Assembly (NCBI RefSeq): GCF_000226255.1
Contig: NZ_AGFG01000017.1
Span: forward strand, 1-61,723
From: Desulfovibrio sp. A2
GTDB lineage: Bacteria > Desulfobacterota > Desulfovibrionia > Desulfovibrionales > Desulfovibrionaceae
Length of the DNA: 61,723 nucleotides
Direction of reading: 5' to 3'
Position numbers and translations under genes: made by a program. Of this stretch, positions 18,366 through 26,129 are shown piece after piece. Numbering within the stretch: position 1 is the stretch's first letter; each line of letters begins with the position of its first letter. The notes beneath the pieces are model-generated. The model was not told the DNA's origin. It saw nothing but the letters and a program-made list of their open reading frames with translations, and ran no database searches.

Positions 18366-19560
18366 TCCTGCCCGGCGCGTTGCTTGGGCATTTGTGCTGG
18401 CTTTGCTCCTCGTCCCCGGCCCCGCCTATGCTGGCTATACGCCTGCGGAATTGAACCCACTCCTCGGGCGCCCGGTCCTTATGGATGCCATGACGTGCCA
18501 GAAAAAGTACGGTGCCGACTTTTGCGCATGCATGACCCTCGAGGATGGCACAAATGCCTGCTACTACCAGCGGCCGGCGGCAGGGTTTTACACGCTGGCC
18601 CGCTGTGAAGAGATTTGGGGTGCTGGCCATTGTGAGTGCCCCTCAGCGGATCAATGCCGGCTGAAGGACACCTCCGATGAGAGCAAACCGCTGGGTTGCG
18701 CCGGTCAAATTTATATTTTCCCTGGTGAGAAAGACGAATGCAGTAAGCCCGGCATCATGACCGCTGGGCGGAATTGTTGTTTTGAACAGAGTGAGACGTC
18801 TAACGCCTGCGGCTTCGAGAATGTGGCCGAAACGTTAGGGTGGGATTCAGCGGCAATCGAACTAGTGAAAATGGCAGGAGGGTATTTCGCAAAGAAAGCT
18901 ATATCCGATTATGCTGCCAAGGTCGCCGTTGAACAAGCCATACAAAATGGAGCATTTGATTTTGCAACCTCTTCGATAGGTTCAATGTTTGGGTCAGGAG
19001 CGCCCGTGATATATTCTGTAGAAGGAGGGGCATCATTCGCTATCGAAATGGGTGGTGAAAAGATACTGGCAGAATCAACACAGCAGGCTGTGTCGCTTAT
19101 TTCAGAGGCCTACATGACAGCTTTCACTTGGGTAGGCTGGGCGTATACAATTTACTCAATGTATAATATGTACGACCAGATGACGCAATGTACAGCTGGC
19201 GAAAAGCTTCTTGGGTGTAAGCGCGCTAAAGGCACATGCCACGAGGTGGGCTCGCGTTGCACAATGAAAATTTTCGGACAGTGCCTGCAAGAAAAAAAGG
19301 TCTTTTGTTGTTTCGATACGATTCTTGCGAGGATAGTCCAAGAGCAGGGGCGCCCACAGCTTGGACGAGGCTGGGGGAGTGCAAAAAGCCCTGACTGTCG
19401 TGGGTTCTATGTAGATGAGTTTGCGCAAATTGATTTTAGTAAAATCGACATGTCCGAATATGTTGACGATATTACAAGACAGATGTTGGATAATACAAAA
19501 ATTCAAGATAAAATAACGAAGGCTGTAGAGAAGTGGCGCACCGACGATACAGGCAACTGA
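18346..19560 (+). CDS. TraN C-terminal-domain protein
   Basis: 404 residues, starting inside the preceding traN gene (20-base overlap), with a signal peptide (about residues 10-30). After a Cys-rich front part and a hydrophobic, helical middle (about residues 195-285), it ends with the block conserved at the C-terminus of TraN: CHEVGSRCTMKIFGQC, then KVFCCFDTILARIVQEQGR, then GWGSAKSPDCRG. This supports a TraN function divided between two coupled genes. Both halves have separate export signals. Confidence 0.78.
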   Translation: MMANGNSPARRVAWAFVLALLLVPGPAYAGYTPAELNPLLGRPVLMDAMTCQKKYGADFCACMTLEDGTNACYYQRPAAGFYTLARCEEIWGAGHCECPSADQCRLKDTSDESKPLGCAGQIYIFPGEKDECSKPGIMTAGRNCCFEQSETSNACGFENVAETLGWDSAAIELVKMAGGYFAKKAISDYAAKVAVEQAIQNGAFDFATSSIGSMFGSGAPVIYSVEGGASFAIEMGGEKILAESTQQAVSLISEAYMTAFTWVGWAYTIYSMYNMYDQMTQCTAGEKLLGCKRAKGTCHEVGSRCTMKIFGQCLQEKKVFCCFDTILARIVQEQGRPQLGRGWGSAKSPDCRGFYVDEFAQIDFSKIDMSEYVDDITRQMLDNTKIQDKITKAVEKWRTDDTGN

Positions 19561-19585
19561 AACAATAGCTAGAGGGGAGGCCATT

Positions 19586-20251
19586 ATGTCCAATCGAGTC
19601 ATCATTCTTGTGATGTTACTGCTGTCGCTGTCGGGCCTCGTGGGGTGTGCAGGCAAAGCCCCCGCACCTGGCATGTATACCATCTATGCCAGCGTGCAAG
19701 ATGTCGCAAAGCAGCAGCACGTGACCAAGCCGCTGGCCGTGGTCCGGCCTGAGAGCTTCAGGCGGTTCGAGGGGTATGCGCAGCCGATCATTCGCGGGTT
19801 ACGCGCGTCGAGTGGGGCGGCTGTCATGCATGTTGCGGTCTACGCGGACCGCAAGTTGCCGGGTGCGAACCAAGTCGACTCCACCATGAAGTCCCCGGCG
19901 TCCCTGTTGCTCGACCTCCTGAAGCAGGATCTGGAAGAAGCCCTGCTGACGGTTGATGACAAGTTCGCCGACGGCGACTGGCCCCGCGTGAACCTTCAGG
20001 TCATCGTGTTCGAAGACAAACAGGATGGCGGTGTTGTCGTGACCTACGAGGTTGTAGCGGATTACCAGATGTCTGCGGAAGCGATGAAGCGGCGCCTTCC
20101 CGAACTGCTGCTTCCCGAACCGGCGCGATTCACGATCACCTGGGATCAGGGAGACCGTGACTCCGAGGTGGGCCTGCAAAAGTGGCAGGACAGCCTTCGC
20201 CCTATCGCGCGCGCGGTCACGGCTGAAATCAAGAAGCGAATGGGGGCGTGA
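19586..20251 (+). CDS. Putative lipoprotein between traN and traU
   Basis: 221 residues, start preceded by GAGGGGAGG. A lipobox GLVGC (cysteine about residue 21) predicts an outer-membrane or periplasmic lipoprotein. The rest is a soluble alpha/beta domain with no recognised family. Its stop and the traU start share a TGATG, so it is coupled to TraU and is probably part of the mating apparatus. Confidence 0.7.
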   Translation: MSNRVIILVMLLLSLSGLVGCAGKAPAPGMYTIYASVQDVAKQQHVTKPLAVVRPESFRRFEGYAQPIIRGLRASSGAAVMHVAVYADRKLPGANQVDSTMKSPASLLLDLLKQDLEEALLTVDDKFADGDWPRVNLQVIVFEDKQDGGVVVTYEVVADYQMSAEAMKRRLPELLLPEPARFTITWDQGDRDSEVGLQKWQDSLRPIARAVTAEIKKRMGA

Positions 20252-21249
20252 TGTCGGCCCGGGCAAGCGCACTGGGTTTGTTGCTCTTATCATTGCTCAT
20301 GGTCCCGGCCTCGGTCGTGGCCAAGTGCACGGGGAGCATTGTAAACCCTCTGACGGAAACGTCTTGGTCATGCCTGTATCCGATTCGCATGGCGGGTGTG
20401 CGCGTTTCGCCCTCGGCCCCCGATCCGGAAGCCTATCTCTCGCAACCGCTCTGTTCCTGCCAAGATGGGGCCAACCTTCGGGTTGGCCTTATCATGGGCT
20501 TTCGGGAACCATCCCGGCTTGAGGATACGGTTAAAGACGCCTGGTGCTTTGCAGGGTTTGGGATGGATCTGGGCAGTTCCAATGTCTGGGGAGACGGAGG
20601 TAGCGAGGCACAGGGGTCAAAACGAGGAATTGAGCAGGGTTATTCGGCGGAGGTCCATAGCTATTTTTACAACCCGCTGTACCTCATGGAACTGCTTCTC
20701 GACATGCGGTGCATGGAGAAGATTCCTGTTGGTATTTCAGACCTTTCCGAGGTTAGGCCGGACCACAAGGATGGTCCGCTCAACCTGATGCTCTACCCGG
20801 AAACTCTTCTCTTCTCGAACCCGATTGCTACGGCGGCGTGCATGGCGGATGCGGTCGGCGCCACGGCGGGTTACCCGCTTGATGCCCTGTTTTGGTGCGC
20901 GGGGTCTTGGGGGAGCGTTTACCCGATGACAGGGACCTCCCAGCAAAAAGGCGGAACCAACGTCGAGGCCGCGGCCAATGTTGCGGCAAAGAGTATTGCG
21001 CGTGGCCATCGAAACCTCACCTGGTGGGGGACAAAAGGGCAGGCGGCGCTTTGCGGCATGTACCCGCAGCCCGTGTGGATGAAGAGCCAGTACAAGCTTC
21101 AGCCGGTGCGCCCCATTCGTTCTGCCCTATGCCCGCCGATTGGGCGGACCGAACTGCTTTGGGGAGCGGGGAATAATCCTCCGGTGCCCCAGAGGGCCGA
21201 CAATTTTTCGTACATGGTTTGGCGCTGGCGCGACTGTTGTTCATTTTAG
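20251..21249 (+). CDS. traU: TraU, mating-pair formation protein
   Basis: 332 residues (a GTG three bases upstream is an alternative start), with a signal peptide ending near VVAKC. The TraU signature is clear: a first cysteine segment CTGSIVNPLTETSWSCLYP, a CSCQDG pair, then Cys-containing segments WCFAGFGMDLG, DMRCMEKIP and FWCAGSWGSVYP. F TraU is about 330 residues. TraU is periplasmic and needed for DNA transfer. Start and stop overlap with the lipoprotein gene (TGATG). Confidence 0.94.
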   Translation: MSARASALGLLLLSLLMVPASVVAKCTGSIVNPLTETSWSCLYPIRMAGVRVSPSAPDPEAYLSQPLCSCQDGANLRVGLIMGFREPSRLEDTVKDAWCFAGFGMDLGSSNVWGDGGSEAQGSKRGIEQGYSAEVHSYFYNPLYLMELLLDMRCMEKIPVGISDLSEVRPDHKDGPLNLMLYPETLLFSNPIATAACMADAVGATAGYPLDALFWCAGSWGSVYPMTGTSQQKGGTNVEAAANVAAKSIARGHRNLTWWGTKGQAALCGMYPQPVWMKSQYKLQPVRPIRSALCPPIGRTELLWGAGNNPPVPQRADNFSYMVWRWRDCCSF

Positions 21250-21265
21250 CCTGGGGAGGTGCGGC

Positions 21266-22480
21266 ATGCAGGTGTTGAAGGTCGGTAATCAGACGTTCCG
21301 GGGGGAAGACCCAGGCCTCCAGGAAGCTCTGCAGCAGGTACACGGAACCAAGATTCGCCCCAGGTGTATGTGCCGAGGAGCGGGCATTGAGATGTACGTC
21401 GCCAAAGTTCATGGCCGGTTTCTCGCCAAGAGGATGCCAGACACCGGGCCCGAGCATGCGCCGACCTGTGAGAGTTACGAACCGCCGGCGGAATTGTCCG
21501 GCCTTGGCGAAGTTCTCGGCACCGCGATTCTGGAGTCGCCGGAGGATGGCACTACAACGCTTAAGCTTGGATTCTCCCTCTCAAAAGGGACTCGCCCGGC
21601 ACCGGAACAGCCAGTCGGGCTTGGCGAGCGGGATACGGCAAAAACGGACGGAAGCAAGCTCACTCTGAGGGGGTTGCTGCACTATTTGTGGGACCAGGCC
21701 AAGTTTACCAATTGGAGTCCTGCGATGAAGGGCAAACGGAACTGGCCAGTTCTTCGGAAATACCTCATGCAGGCAGCCGACGGAAAAGTGGCCAAACGCT
21801 ATTCCATGAACGATCTTCTTTACGTGCCCGAGCCGTTTGTATTGGATAAAAAGCTCGAAATCGCACAGCGCCGCATGTCTCATATTATGAAAGTTGCCTC
21901 GCCAGCCGGTGGAGCGAAGCGCATGATGATTCTTTTGGGTGAGGTGAAAGAATTTGCGCCCGCCCGCTACGGCCATAAAGTTGTGATCAAACATGTGCCC
22001 GACATGCCTTTCATGATGGCCGAAGATATTTTCAGGCGCATGAATAAGCGATTCGAGGACATTATTGGATTGCACAATGCTTTGGATGGTACAAAGCTGA
22101 TTATGATCGGCACATTTAGCTATAGTAATGCTGGTGTGGCATCTATTGAAGAGGCCGCACTGATGCTGGTTACTGAAAATTGGATTCCTATTGATCATGC
22201 TTTCGATAAAATGTTGTTAGACGCGTTGGTGCAAGGTGATTACTATTTTATCAAAGGGTTGAAGTATAACCTTACACAGGCTCGACCTTTGGCATGTGTA
22301 GTGCTCACCCATCTTCAGCAGGGCGCGACGGCCATGTATATCGTCCCGCCAGGTGCCTCCGAAGAATACCTGGGGGCTGTCAATGACGTGATAACGGCGA
22401 GCAAGATACCGTCATGGCTGTGGGTGGCCGGGAGCGATGCGATGCCTCCCCTGCCGCCAGCGGTTCCCCCTATCGCGTAA
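21266..22480 (+). CDS. DUF1173 family protein
   Basis: 404 residues from an ATG with GGGGAGG; an in-frame reading from 21140 would run inside traU. The N-terminus carries the DUF1173 pattern RPRCMCRGAGIEMYV with FLAKRMPDTGPEHAPTC, a small cysteine-histidine cluster that may bind zinc, followed by SYEPPAELSGLG. Members of DUF1173 are common on conjugative plasmids and integrative elements; their function is unknown. It follows traU after 16 bases and closes the high-GC part of the operon. Confidence 0.82.
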   Translation: MQVLKVGNQTFRGEDPGLQEALQQVHGTKIRPRCMCRGAGIEMYVAKVHGRFLAKRMPDTGPEHAPTCESYEPPAELSGLGEVLGTAILESPEDGTTTLKLGFSLSKGTRPAPEQPVGLGERDTAKTDGSKLTLRGLLHYLWDQAKFTNWSPAMKGKRNWPVLRKYLMQAADGKVAKRYSMNDLLYVPEPFVLDKKLEIAQRRMSHIMKVASPAGGAKRMMILLGEVKEFAPARYGHKVVIKHVPDMPFMMAEDIFRRMNKRFEDIIGLHNALDGTKLIMIGTFSYSNAGVASIEEAALMLVTENWIPIDHAFDKMLLDALVQGDYYFIKGLKYNLTQARPLACVVLTHLQQGATAMYIVPPGASEEYLGAVNDVITASKIPSWLWVAGSDAMPPLPPAVPPIA

Positions 22481-22557
22481 AAGATATTGTTTTTTCAGGG
22501 CACGGGAGGTAATGAACCGGAGTAGATCTCAGTGTGAGTACAAGGCTTGGAGGTTGT

Positions 22558-22905
22558 ATGAAGGACTTTGTCGTCGGTGTCTTTACAGGAAGTGCGCTTA
22601 TAGGCTTATTATTTTACACATGTATTTTTTATATATTGGTGTCGATCTTTATCCTGTGGCAGGCGGCATATGGTGATAAAGGCAGGCATTATGGGATTAG
22701 GGGTTGTATGCTTTCGCTAGTGTCTTTGTTTGTTATTCAGTCAAACATTTTGGATAACACTATTAAAAACGCAAAAATAACGGCAAGCCAACTTGCCGAG
22801 TTGAAAGACAATGCTGTTTTGTTTGAGTGGGTCGCATTTGCGCTGCTTACTTTTTCGGTTATTGCAGTTGTGCTTGGAAAATCAAAAAGAGGCACTGGTG
22901 AATGA
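22558..22905 (+). CDS. Small membrane protein
   Basis: 115 residues, with GGAGG four bases ahead of the ATG. There are about three hydrophobic segments (near residues 5-32, 45-60 and 90-108). No family was recognised. It is AT-rich relative to traU and the DUF1173 gene and is followed directly by another AT-rich gene. The pair may be a late addition to the operon, with possible exclusion or immunity function; that is speculation from size and location. Confidence 0.6.
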   Translation: MKDFVVGVFTGSALIGLLFYTCIFYILVSIFILWQAAYGDKGRHYGIRGCMLSLVSLFVIQSNILDNTIKNAKITASQLAELKDNAVLFEWVAFALLTFSVIAVVLGKSKRGTGE

Positions 22906-22906
22906 T

Positions 22907-23656
22907 ATGAGTGTGTTGTCTAGCATGCGTGATGCGGTCGTTCGTGGAGAGTTGCGGTTGCGTATTTCTCATGCTGTTCAAATTGTATTTAATCCGAGAA
23001 TGTCTTTTGCTAGCTTGTCCGACGATTTCGATCTGGCGACCAAAGCACAAAGAAAACGGTTCAATGCCTTTGAAGGATTTGAGGATGTTGTGCGTGGTGA
23101 GTTCGAGTATTTTAAGAAGAATTTTCAGCCAGTGATTCTTGGTGAACCGTGGTTTGAAAGCATCGACATCGGTAAAGAATTTGCTCAACATCGCCAGGCC
23201 GCGAATGCTGGAGCCCCGCTTAAGTTCCCGTCGGGTTCCAGTCTGAGAGTTCTGCAGATTCAATATGGGCGCATCCCCGCTCGCATTACTGAGTTTGAAA
23301 ATACGGGAAATGCAAAACAGGTCGTTGAGAGTGGCGGGAGCTTGGTTTTTTCCCAGTCGCCTGACGGCTATATTGCAATTTTTGTATATCCGCGAGTGTC
23401 AGAATATTTCAGTCGAGTTGAGAAGCACGTTATATATGAATACAACATTGATCCAACACGATATAGTAAAAAAACTATAACGAAAGCATTCTCATTCTTT
23501 GCAAGTTATTGTCTAGCATCATCGGTCTTTGGGAGAAAGCAGTTGCTATTTGACGTGTGGTATTGGTGGATTTCAAGAATAGCGTGTTTGGCTCCGAATG
23601 ATATAGGAGAAGTGGGGCTAGCTTTGGGCAAGATTCTGTTCAAACTAATAAAATAG
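22907..23656 (+). CDS. Hypothetical protein of the AT-rich pair
   Basis: 249 residues from an ATG one base after the previous stop (a GTG at 22898 is possible). Predominantly soluble, with an aromatic and partly hydrophobic C-terminal region (FDVWYWWISRIACLAP). No family was recognised. It is AT-rich like its partner at 22558 and is the last gene before the candidate structured RNA. Confidence 0.6.
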   Translation: MSVLSSMRDAVVRGELRLRISHAVQIVFNPRMSFASLSDDFDLATKAQRKRFNAFEGFEDVVRGEFEYFKKNFQPVILGEPWFESIDIGKEFAQHRQAANAGAPLKFPSGSSLRVLQIQYGRIPARITEFENTGNAKQVVESGGSLVFSQSPDGYIAIFVYPRVSEYFSRVEKHVIYEYNIDPTRYSKKTITKAFSFFASYCLASSVFGRKQLLFDVWYWWISRIACLAPNDIGEVGLALGKILFKLIK

Positions 23657-23694
23657 ATTTGACGCGTGTCAGATACTGTGGCAGCATTTCTAAA

Positions 23695-24060
23695 TGTAAT
23701 CGCTTCCTTCTGGGAAGCCTCACCGGTCGGGCACACGGCTGGTTTCAGGTATAACCTGATGATCAGAAAGCCCCTGGATGTCGCTACACGCGACTGCGTG
23801 CGCCAGAACCAAGGCACGTACGGGAGAATCGCACTTAGCCGGTCCCTTGATGCGCTTCCCGGCGCTAGGACCGTGCGAGTAGGGCGCCGCAGCACTGGCG
23901 CATGGGCGAAGCCCTTAACCTGCGTGTAGTCTACCGCTCCATGCCTCAGGGAATTAGTGCCTCCCTTTGCGTGGACGTCTCTTTGAGACGCGGTACCGTT
24001 TCGGGCTGCTGTGCCCCGCTTCGGTGAAGTCCATGTGAGCTTGCTCGCATGGCTTTTTGT
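23695..24060 (+). ncRNA. Candidate large structured RNA (about 350 nt)
   Basis: No convincing reading frame lies here, but local helices follow each other almost without gaps. They include 23702-23707 with 23713-23718; 23723-23729 with 23736-23742; 23745-23750 with 23754-23759; 23780-23784 with 23790-23794; 23840-23845 with 23868-23873 (enclosing 23852-23855 with 23862-23865); 23884-23888 with 23897-23901; 23904-23907 with 23911-23914; 23976-23981 with 23985-23990; and 24003-24006 with 24013-24016. The end is a terminator hairpin at 24031-24052. A TTGACG at 23659 could be a -35 box. It matches no RNA family I can name; boundaries are approximate. Confidence 0.6.
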
Positions 24061-24064
24061 TTTG
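24031..24064 (+). terminator. Terminator closing the structured RNA
   Basis: Nine-pair stem CCATGTGAG / CTCGCATGG (one G-U) with a CTTG loop, followed by CTTTTTGTTTT. It would end the RNA candidate just before the first pseudoknot leader. Confidence 0.8.
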
Positions 24065-24074
24065 CCAAACCCAA

Positions 24075-24126
24075 CCTTGGGGAGAATCTCCCCAAGGGAG
24101 TTCTCCCCTTTTTTACAAGGAGAGAG
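24075..24126 (+). promoter_or_regulatory. Pseudoknot leader 1 (small membrane protein)
   Basis: Stem 1: CCTT (24075-24078) with AAGG (24094-24097). Stem 2: GGGGAGAA (24079-24086) with TTCTCCCC (24101-24108). The TTCTCC strand can instead pair with the ribosome binding site GGAGAG at 24119. A competing hairpin CCTTGGGGAG / CTCCCCAAGG also forms, and the C-rich strand runs into TTTTTT, so attenuation is possible. Confidence 0.7.
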
Positions 24127-24136
24127 AACCAATGGG

Positions 24137-24328
24137 GTGAAGATTCGAGAGTCCTGGGAACCTTGCATCAAACGTGGTGCGGATTTGCTTGAAAAGATAT
24201 CCGCTGGTTCGTTGATTGTTGGGTTTTACCAGAGCAAGACTGAAGCAGTCGTCACAGGCATCGTTTTGACGATCGTCTGCTTGTGTGTTACTTGGTTTAG
24301 CAGCCGGAGGGAGCATTATGACGACTAG
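24137..24328 (+). CDS. Small single-pass membrane protein
   Basis: 63 residues from a GTG with AAGGAGAGAG 10 bases upstream. The nearby ATG at 24132 reads only two codons before a stop (ATGGGGTGA) and overlaps this start, which may tune initiation. A soluble N-terminal half is followed by one membrane helix (about residues 36-54, AVVTGIVLTIVCLCVTWF) and a charged end. Unknown function; first gene of the leader-controlled module. Confidence 0.6.
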   Translation: MKIRESWEPCIKRGADLLEKISAGSLIVGFYQSKTEAVVTGIVLTIVCLCVTWFSSRREHYDD

Positions 24329-24512
24329 CGATATCCTTTTCCTGGGCACAGGCTTGGCCCTTGGTCTCTTCGTGCTGGGTATCTATGGCCTCGCTTGGTG
24401 GGAAGACCGCCGTGCGCGGAAGAATCCCAATATCAAGCGTGTGTTCAGCGAAGACCCTAAGCCACAGAGACATCGGCGTAGCTATCCCTACAGGAACAGA
24501 CACTGCTACTAG
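24318..24512 (+). CDS. Small membrane protein with basic tail
   Basis: 64 residues, start preceded by GGAGGG and overlapping the previous gene by 11 bases. One membrane helix (about residues 6-26) is followed by a strongly basic tail (EDRRARKNPNIKR, then PQRHRRSYPYRNR). No family was recognised. Coupled with the gene at 24137, and followed by a terminator. Confidence 0.6.
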   Translation: MTTSDILFLGTGLALGLFVLGIYGLAWWEDRRARKNPNIKRVFSEDPKPQRHRRSYPYRNRHCY

Positions 24513-24536
24513 CAGCCAACGGTCACGTTGACGTAG

Positions 24537-24572
24537 CCCACACCCGCTTATGGCCGGTGTGGGTTTTTCTTT
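24537..24572 (+). terminator. Rho-independent terminator before ssb
   Basis: Eight-pair stem CCCACACC / GGTGTGGG with an 11-base loop, followed directly by TTTTTCTTT. It lies between the two small membrane genes and the ssb leader, so ssb must have its own promoter or depend on read-through. Confidence 0.82.
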
Positions 24573-24573
24573 A

Positions 24574-24631
24574 CCCTCATGGGGAGCTTTCTCCCCGCGG
24601 GGGAGTGCTCCCCGCAAATCAGCGGAGAGAG
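24574..24631 (+). promoter_or_regulatory. Pseudoknot leader 2 (ssb)
   Basis: Stem 2 is GGGGAGC (24581-24587) with GCTCCCC (24607-24613), a perfect seven pairs; a CCC (24574) and a GGGGG run (24599) can form stem 1. The CTCC of the 3' strand can alternatively pair with GGAG of the ribosome binding site GGAGAGAG at 24624. Confidence 0.65.
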
Positions 24632-24635
24632 CCAA

Positions 24636-25169
24636 ATGAACAGAGTTATCCTCATCGGACGCTTGGGCCGTGATCCGGAACTGCGGTACGCGCAGAACGG
24701 AACCGCCATCGCCAACCTTCGAATCGCCACCGATGAATCGTACACCGATCGCGATGGCAACAAGGTCGATAAGGTCGAATGGCACACGGTACTGGCATTC
24801 CAGCGTATCGCGGAGAATTGCGCGAACTATCTCGCCAAGGGAAGCCTTGTCGCGGTCGAAGGCAGTCTCCAGACACGCAAATGGCAGGATCAGAACGGAC
24901 AGGATCGGTACTCCACGGAGGTGAAGGCGCAACGGATCCAGTTTCTCAGCCGGCCGAATGAGGCAGGGCAGGGTGACCAGGTTCCGAGCCAGGCGCCGCA
25001 ACGTGGAGCAAACGGCGGCCAACGTCAGAACGGGAACCAGCGCCCGCCGGCCAATGGCAGAAGCCAGCAGCAGGCACCGCAGGGCGCCCCCTATGGCGGT
25101 TGGCCCGACGATGATCTCGGTCCCGCCTTCCCGAGCGATGCTTCGGGAATGGATGACGTCCCGTTCTGA
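24636..25169 (+). CDS. ssb: Single-stranded DNA-binding protein
   Basis: 177 residues. The OB fold is clear at residues 1-110 (MNRVILIGRLGRDPELRY, then NLRIATDESYTDRDGNKV, then VEWHTVLAFQRIAENC). A Gln/Gly/Pro-rich linker follows, and the C-terminus is the acidic tip MDDVPF used to recruit partner proteins. It presumably protects the incoming transferred strand and supplies substrate to the ERF annealase encoded next. Its leader belongs to the repeated pseudoknot family. Confidence 0.96.
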   Translation: MNRVILIGRLGRDPELRYAQNGTAIANLRIATDESYTDRDGNKVDKVEWHTVLAFQRIAENCANYLAKGSLVAVEGSLQTRKWQDQNGQDRYSTEVKAQRIQFLSRPNEAGQGDQVPSQAPQRGANGGQRQNGNQRPPANGRSQQQAPQGAPYGGWPDDDLGPAFPSDASGMDDVPF

Positions 25170-25191
25170 TTTCGAGCCAGAGGATTAAAAA

Positions 25192-25238
25192 CCCACAAGG
25201 GGAGCCTTCCCCTGTGGGGGGCTCCCTATGAAGGAGCC
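25192..25238 (+). promoter_or_regulatory. Pseudoknot leader 3 (erf)
   Basis: The clearest example. Stem 1: CCCACA (25192) with TGTGGG (25213). Stem 2: GGGAGCC (25200-25206) with GGCTCCC (25220-25226). The same GGCTCC pairs perfectly with the ribosome binding site GGAGCC (25233-25238) over a seven-base loop. This binding site differs from the GGAGAGAG used by neighbours, yet matches its own leader. Confidence 0.78.
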
Positions 25239-25242
25239 TGAC

Positions 25243-26055
25243 ATGGAAATGCTGATGCAGAATAGCGTCTCCACGGATGTGGATGAGCTTTTCAAAGCAT
25301 TGAGTGCCGTGCAAGCGGCCCACGTACCGGTGAAAGCCGATAAGGCTAACCCGTATTTTCAGTCACGCTACGCCACGTTACAGGCTGTGTATGAATCGGT
25401 TCTGCCGCTTCTCCAAGCCAACGGGCTGTGCCTGATTCAACGTCACCTGCCGTCCCAGCCGGGGACGGCCACCATCGAATCCTGGCTGCATCATCTGCCA
25501 AGCCAGCAGTTCATCAAGTCAATCTTGGTAATCCCCTACAAGGGGGACGCACAGGGCCTGGGCTCAGCGACAACCTATGCGCGTCGGTATGCTCTTGCCA
25601 CGCTTCTTGGCGTGGTAGTGGATCCCGATGACGATGGAAACAAGGCAACAGACGGCGCCCAGAACACTCCGGAAGGTGTCAAACCACCCGGCAATTCAGC
25701 GCGCGGTCAAGCCGCTCCGCCGCCGAGGCAACGCCCGCCGCAGATTCAGCGGCAGGCACCGCAAGGACCGACCACCAGGCAGACACAACAGCCTGCTCCG
25801 GCGCCACAAGGTGCTGCACGCGGTCCCGCGGGTTCCCAACCGCCCCCTCAACGAGGTGAGCCCCCCTATCTGGCCGAATTGCCGCGACTGAATGGCATCA
25901 GCTATGATCAACGGCAGTCCCAGAAAGGGGCGTTCCTCGTCGCAATGGGAAACACCCGGCCCCACGCTAATGCGTTGCGCGCTGCGGGGTTCCAGTTTCA
26001 TCAGAAGCAAGCGCTGTGGTGGCGTTACGTCGCTCCCACTGCCGCTGCGGCTTAA
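25243..26055 (+). CDS. ERF-family single-strand annealing recombinase
   Basis: 270 residues; the ATG at 25243 follows AAGGAGCC, while an upstream ATG at 25228 overlaps that site. The ERF domain spans about residues 10-140 (VDELFKALSAVQAAHVPVKA, then YATLQAVYESVLPLLQANGL, then GSATTYARRYALATLLGV). A Pro/Gln-rich linker follows, and a small C-terminal domain (LNGISYDQRQ to LWWRYV) resembles a DNA-contacting patch. ERF proteins anneal complementary strands; partners here are SSB upstream and a Cas4/RecB-type nuclease downstream. Confidence 0.92.
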   Translation: MEMLMQNSVSTDVDELFKALSAVQAAHVPVKADKANPYFQSRYATLQAVYESVLPLLQANGLCLIQRHLPSQPGTATIESWLHHLPSQQFIKSILVIPYKGDAQGLGSATTYARRYALATLLGVVVDPDDDGNKATDGAQNTPEGVKPPGNSARGQAAPPPRQRPPQIQRQAPQGPTTRQTQQPAPAPQGAARGPAGSQPPPQRGEPPYLAELPRLNGISYDQRQSQKGAFLVAMGNTRPHANALRAAGFQFHQKQALWWRYVAPTAAAA

Positions 26056-26064
26056 GCACAACCA

Positions 26065-26127
26065 CCCTGGGGCACACCGTTCGCCCGCGGGGCGAGGTGT
26101 GCTTCCTTTCATCATGGAAGGAGAGAG
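26065..26127 (+). promoter_or_regulatory. Pseudoknot leader 4 (Cas4-like nuclease)
   Basis: Stem 2 is long: GGGGCACACC (26069-26078) with GGTGTGCTTC (26096-26105), ten pairs with two G-U. Stem 1 may be CCC (26065) with the GGGG run at 26089. CTTCC (26102-26106) can instead pair with GGAAG (26116-26120) at the ribosome binding site. Confidence 0.7.
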
Positions 26128-26129
26128 CC

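Noticed and set aside
22512..22676. 54-codon frame starting at 22512 with GGGAGG nearby
   Set aside because: The spacing to the ATG is too short and it overlaps, in another frame, the better-supported membrane protein at 22558.
23666..23929. Plus-strand 87-codon frame inside the RNA candidate
   Set aside because: No binding site and no recognisable protein; the local hairpins explain the sequence better.
23506..24171. Minus-strand open frame of 221 codons across the structured RNA
   Set aside because: It crosses the end of a plus-strand gene, the RNA candidate and its terminator, is rich in Arg/Ser/Thr without domain pattern, and has no binding site. A frame antisense to a GC-rich RNA stays open by chance.
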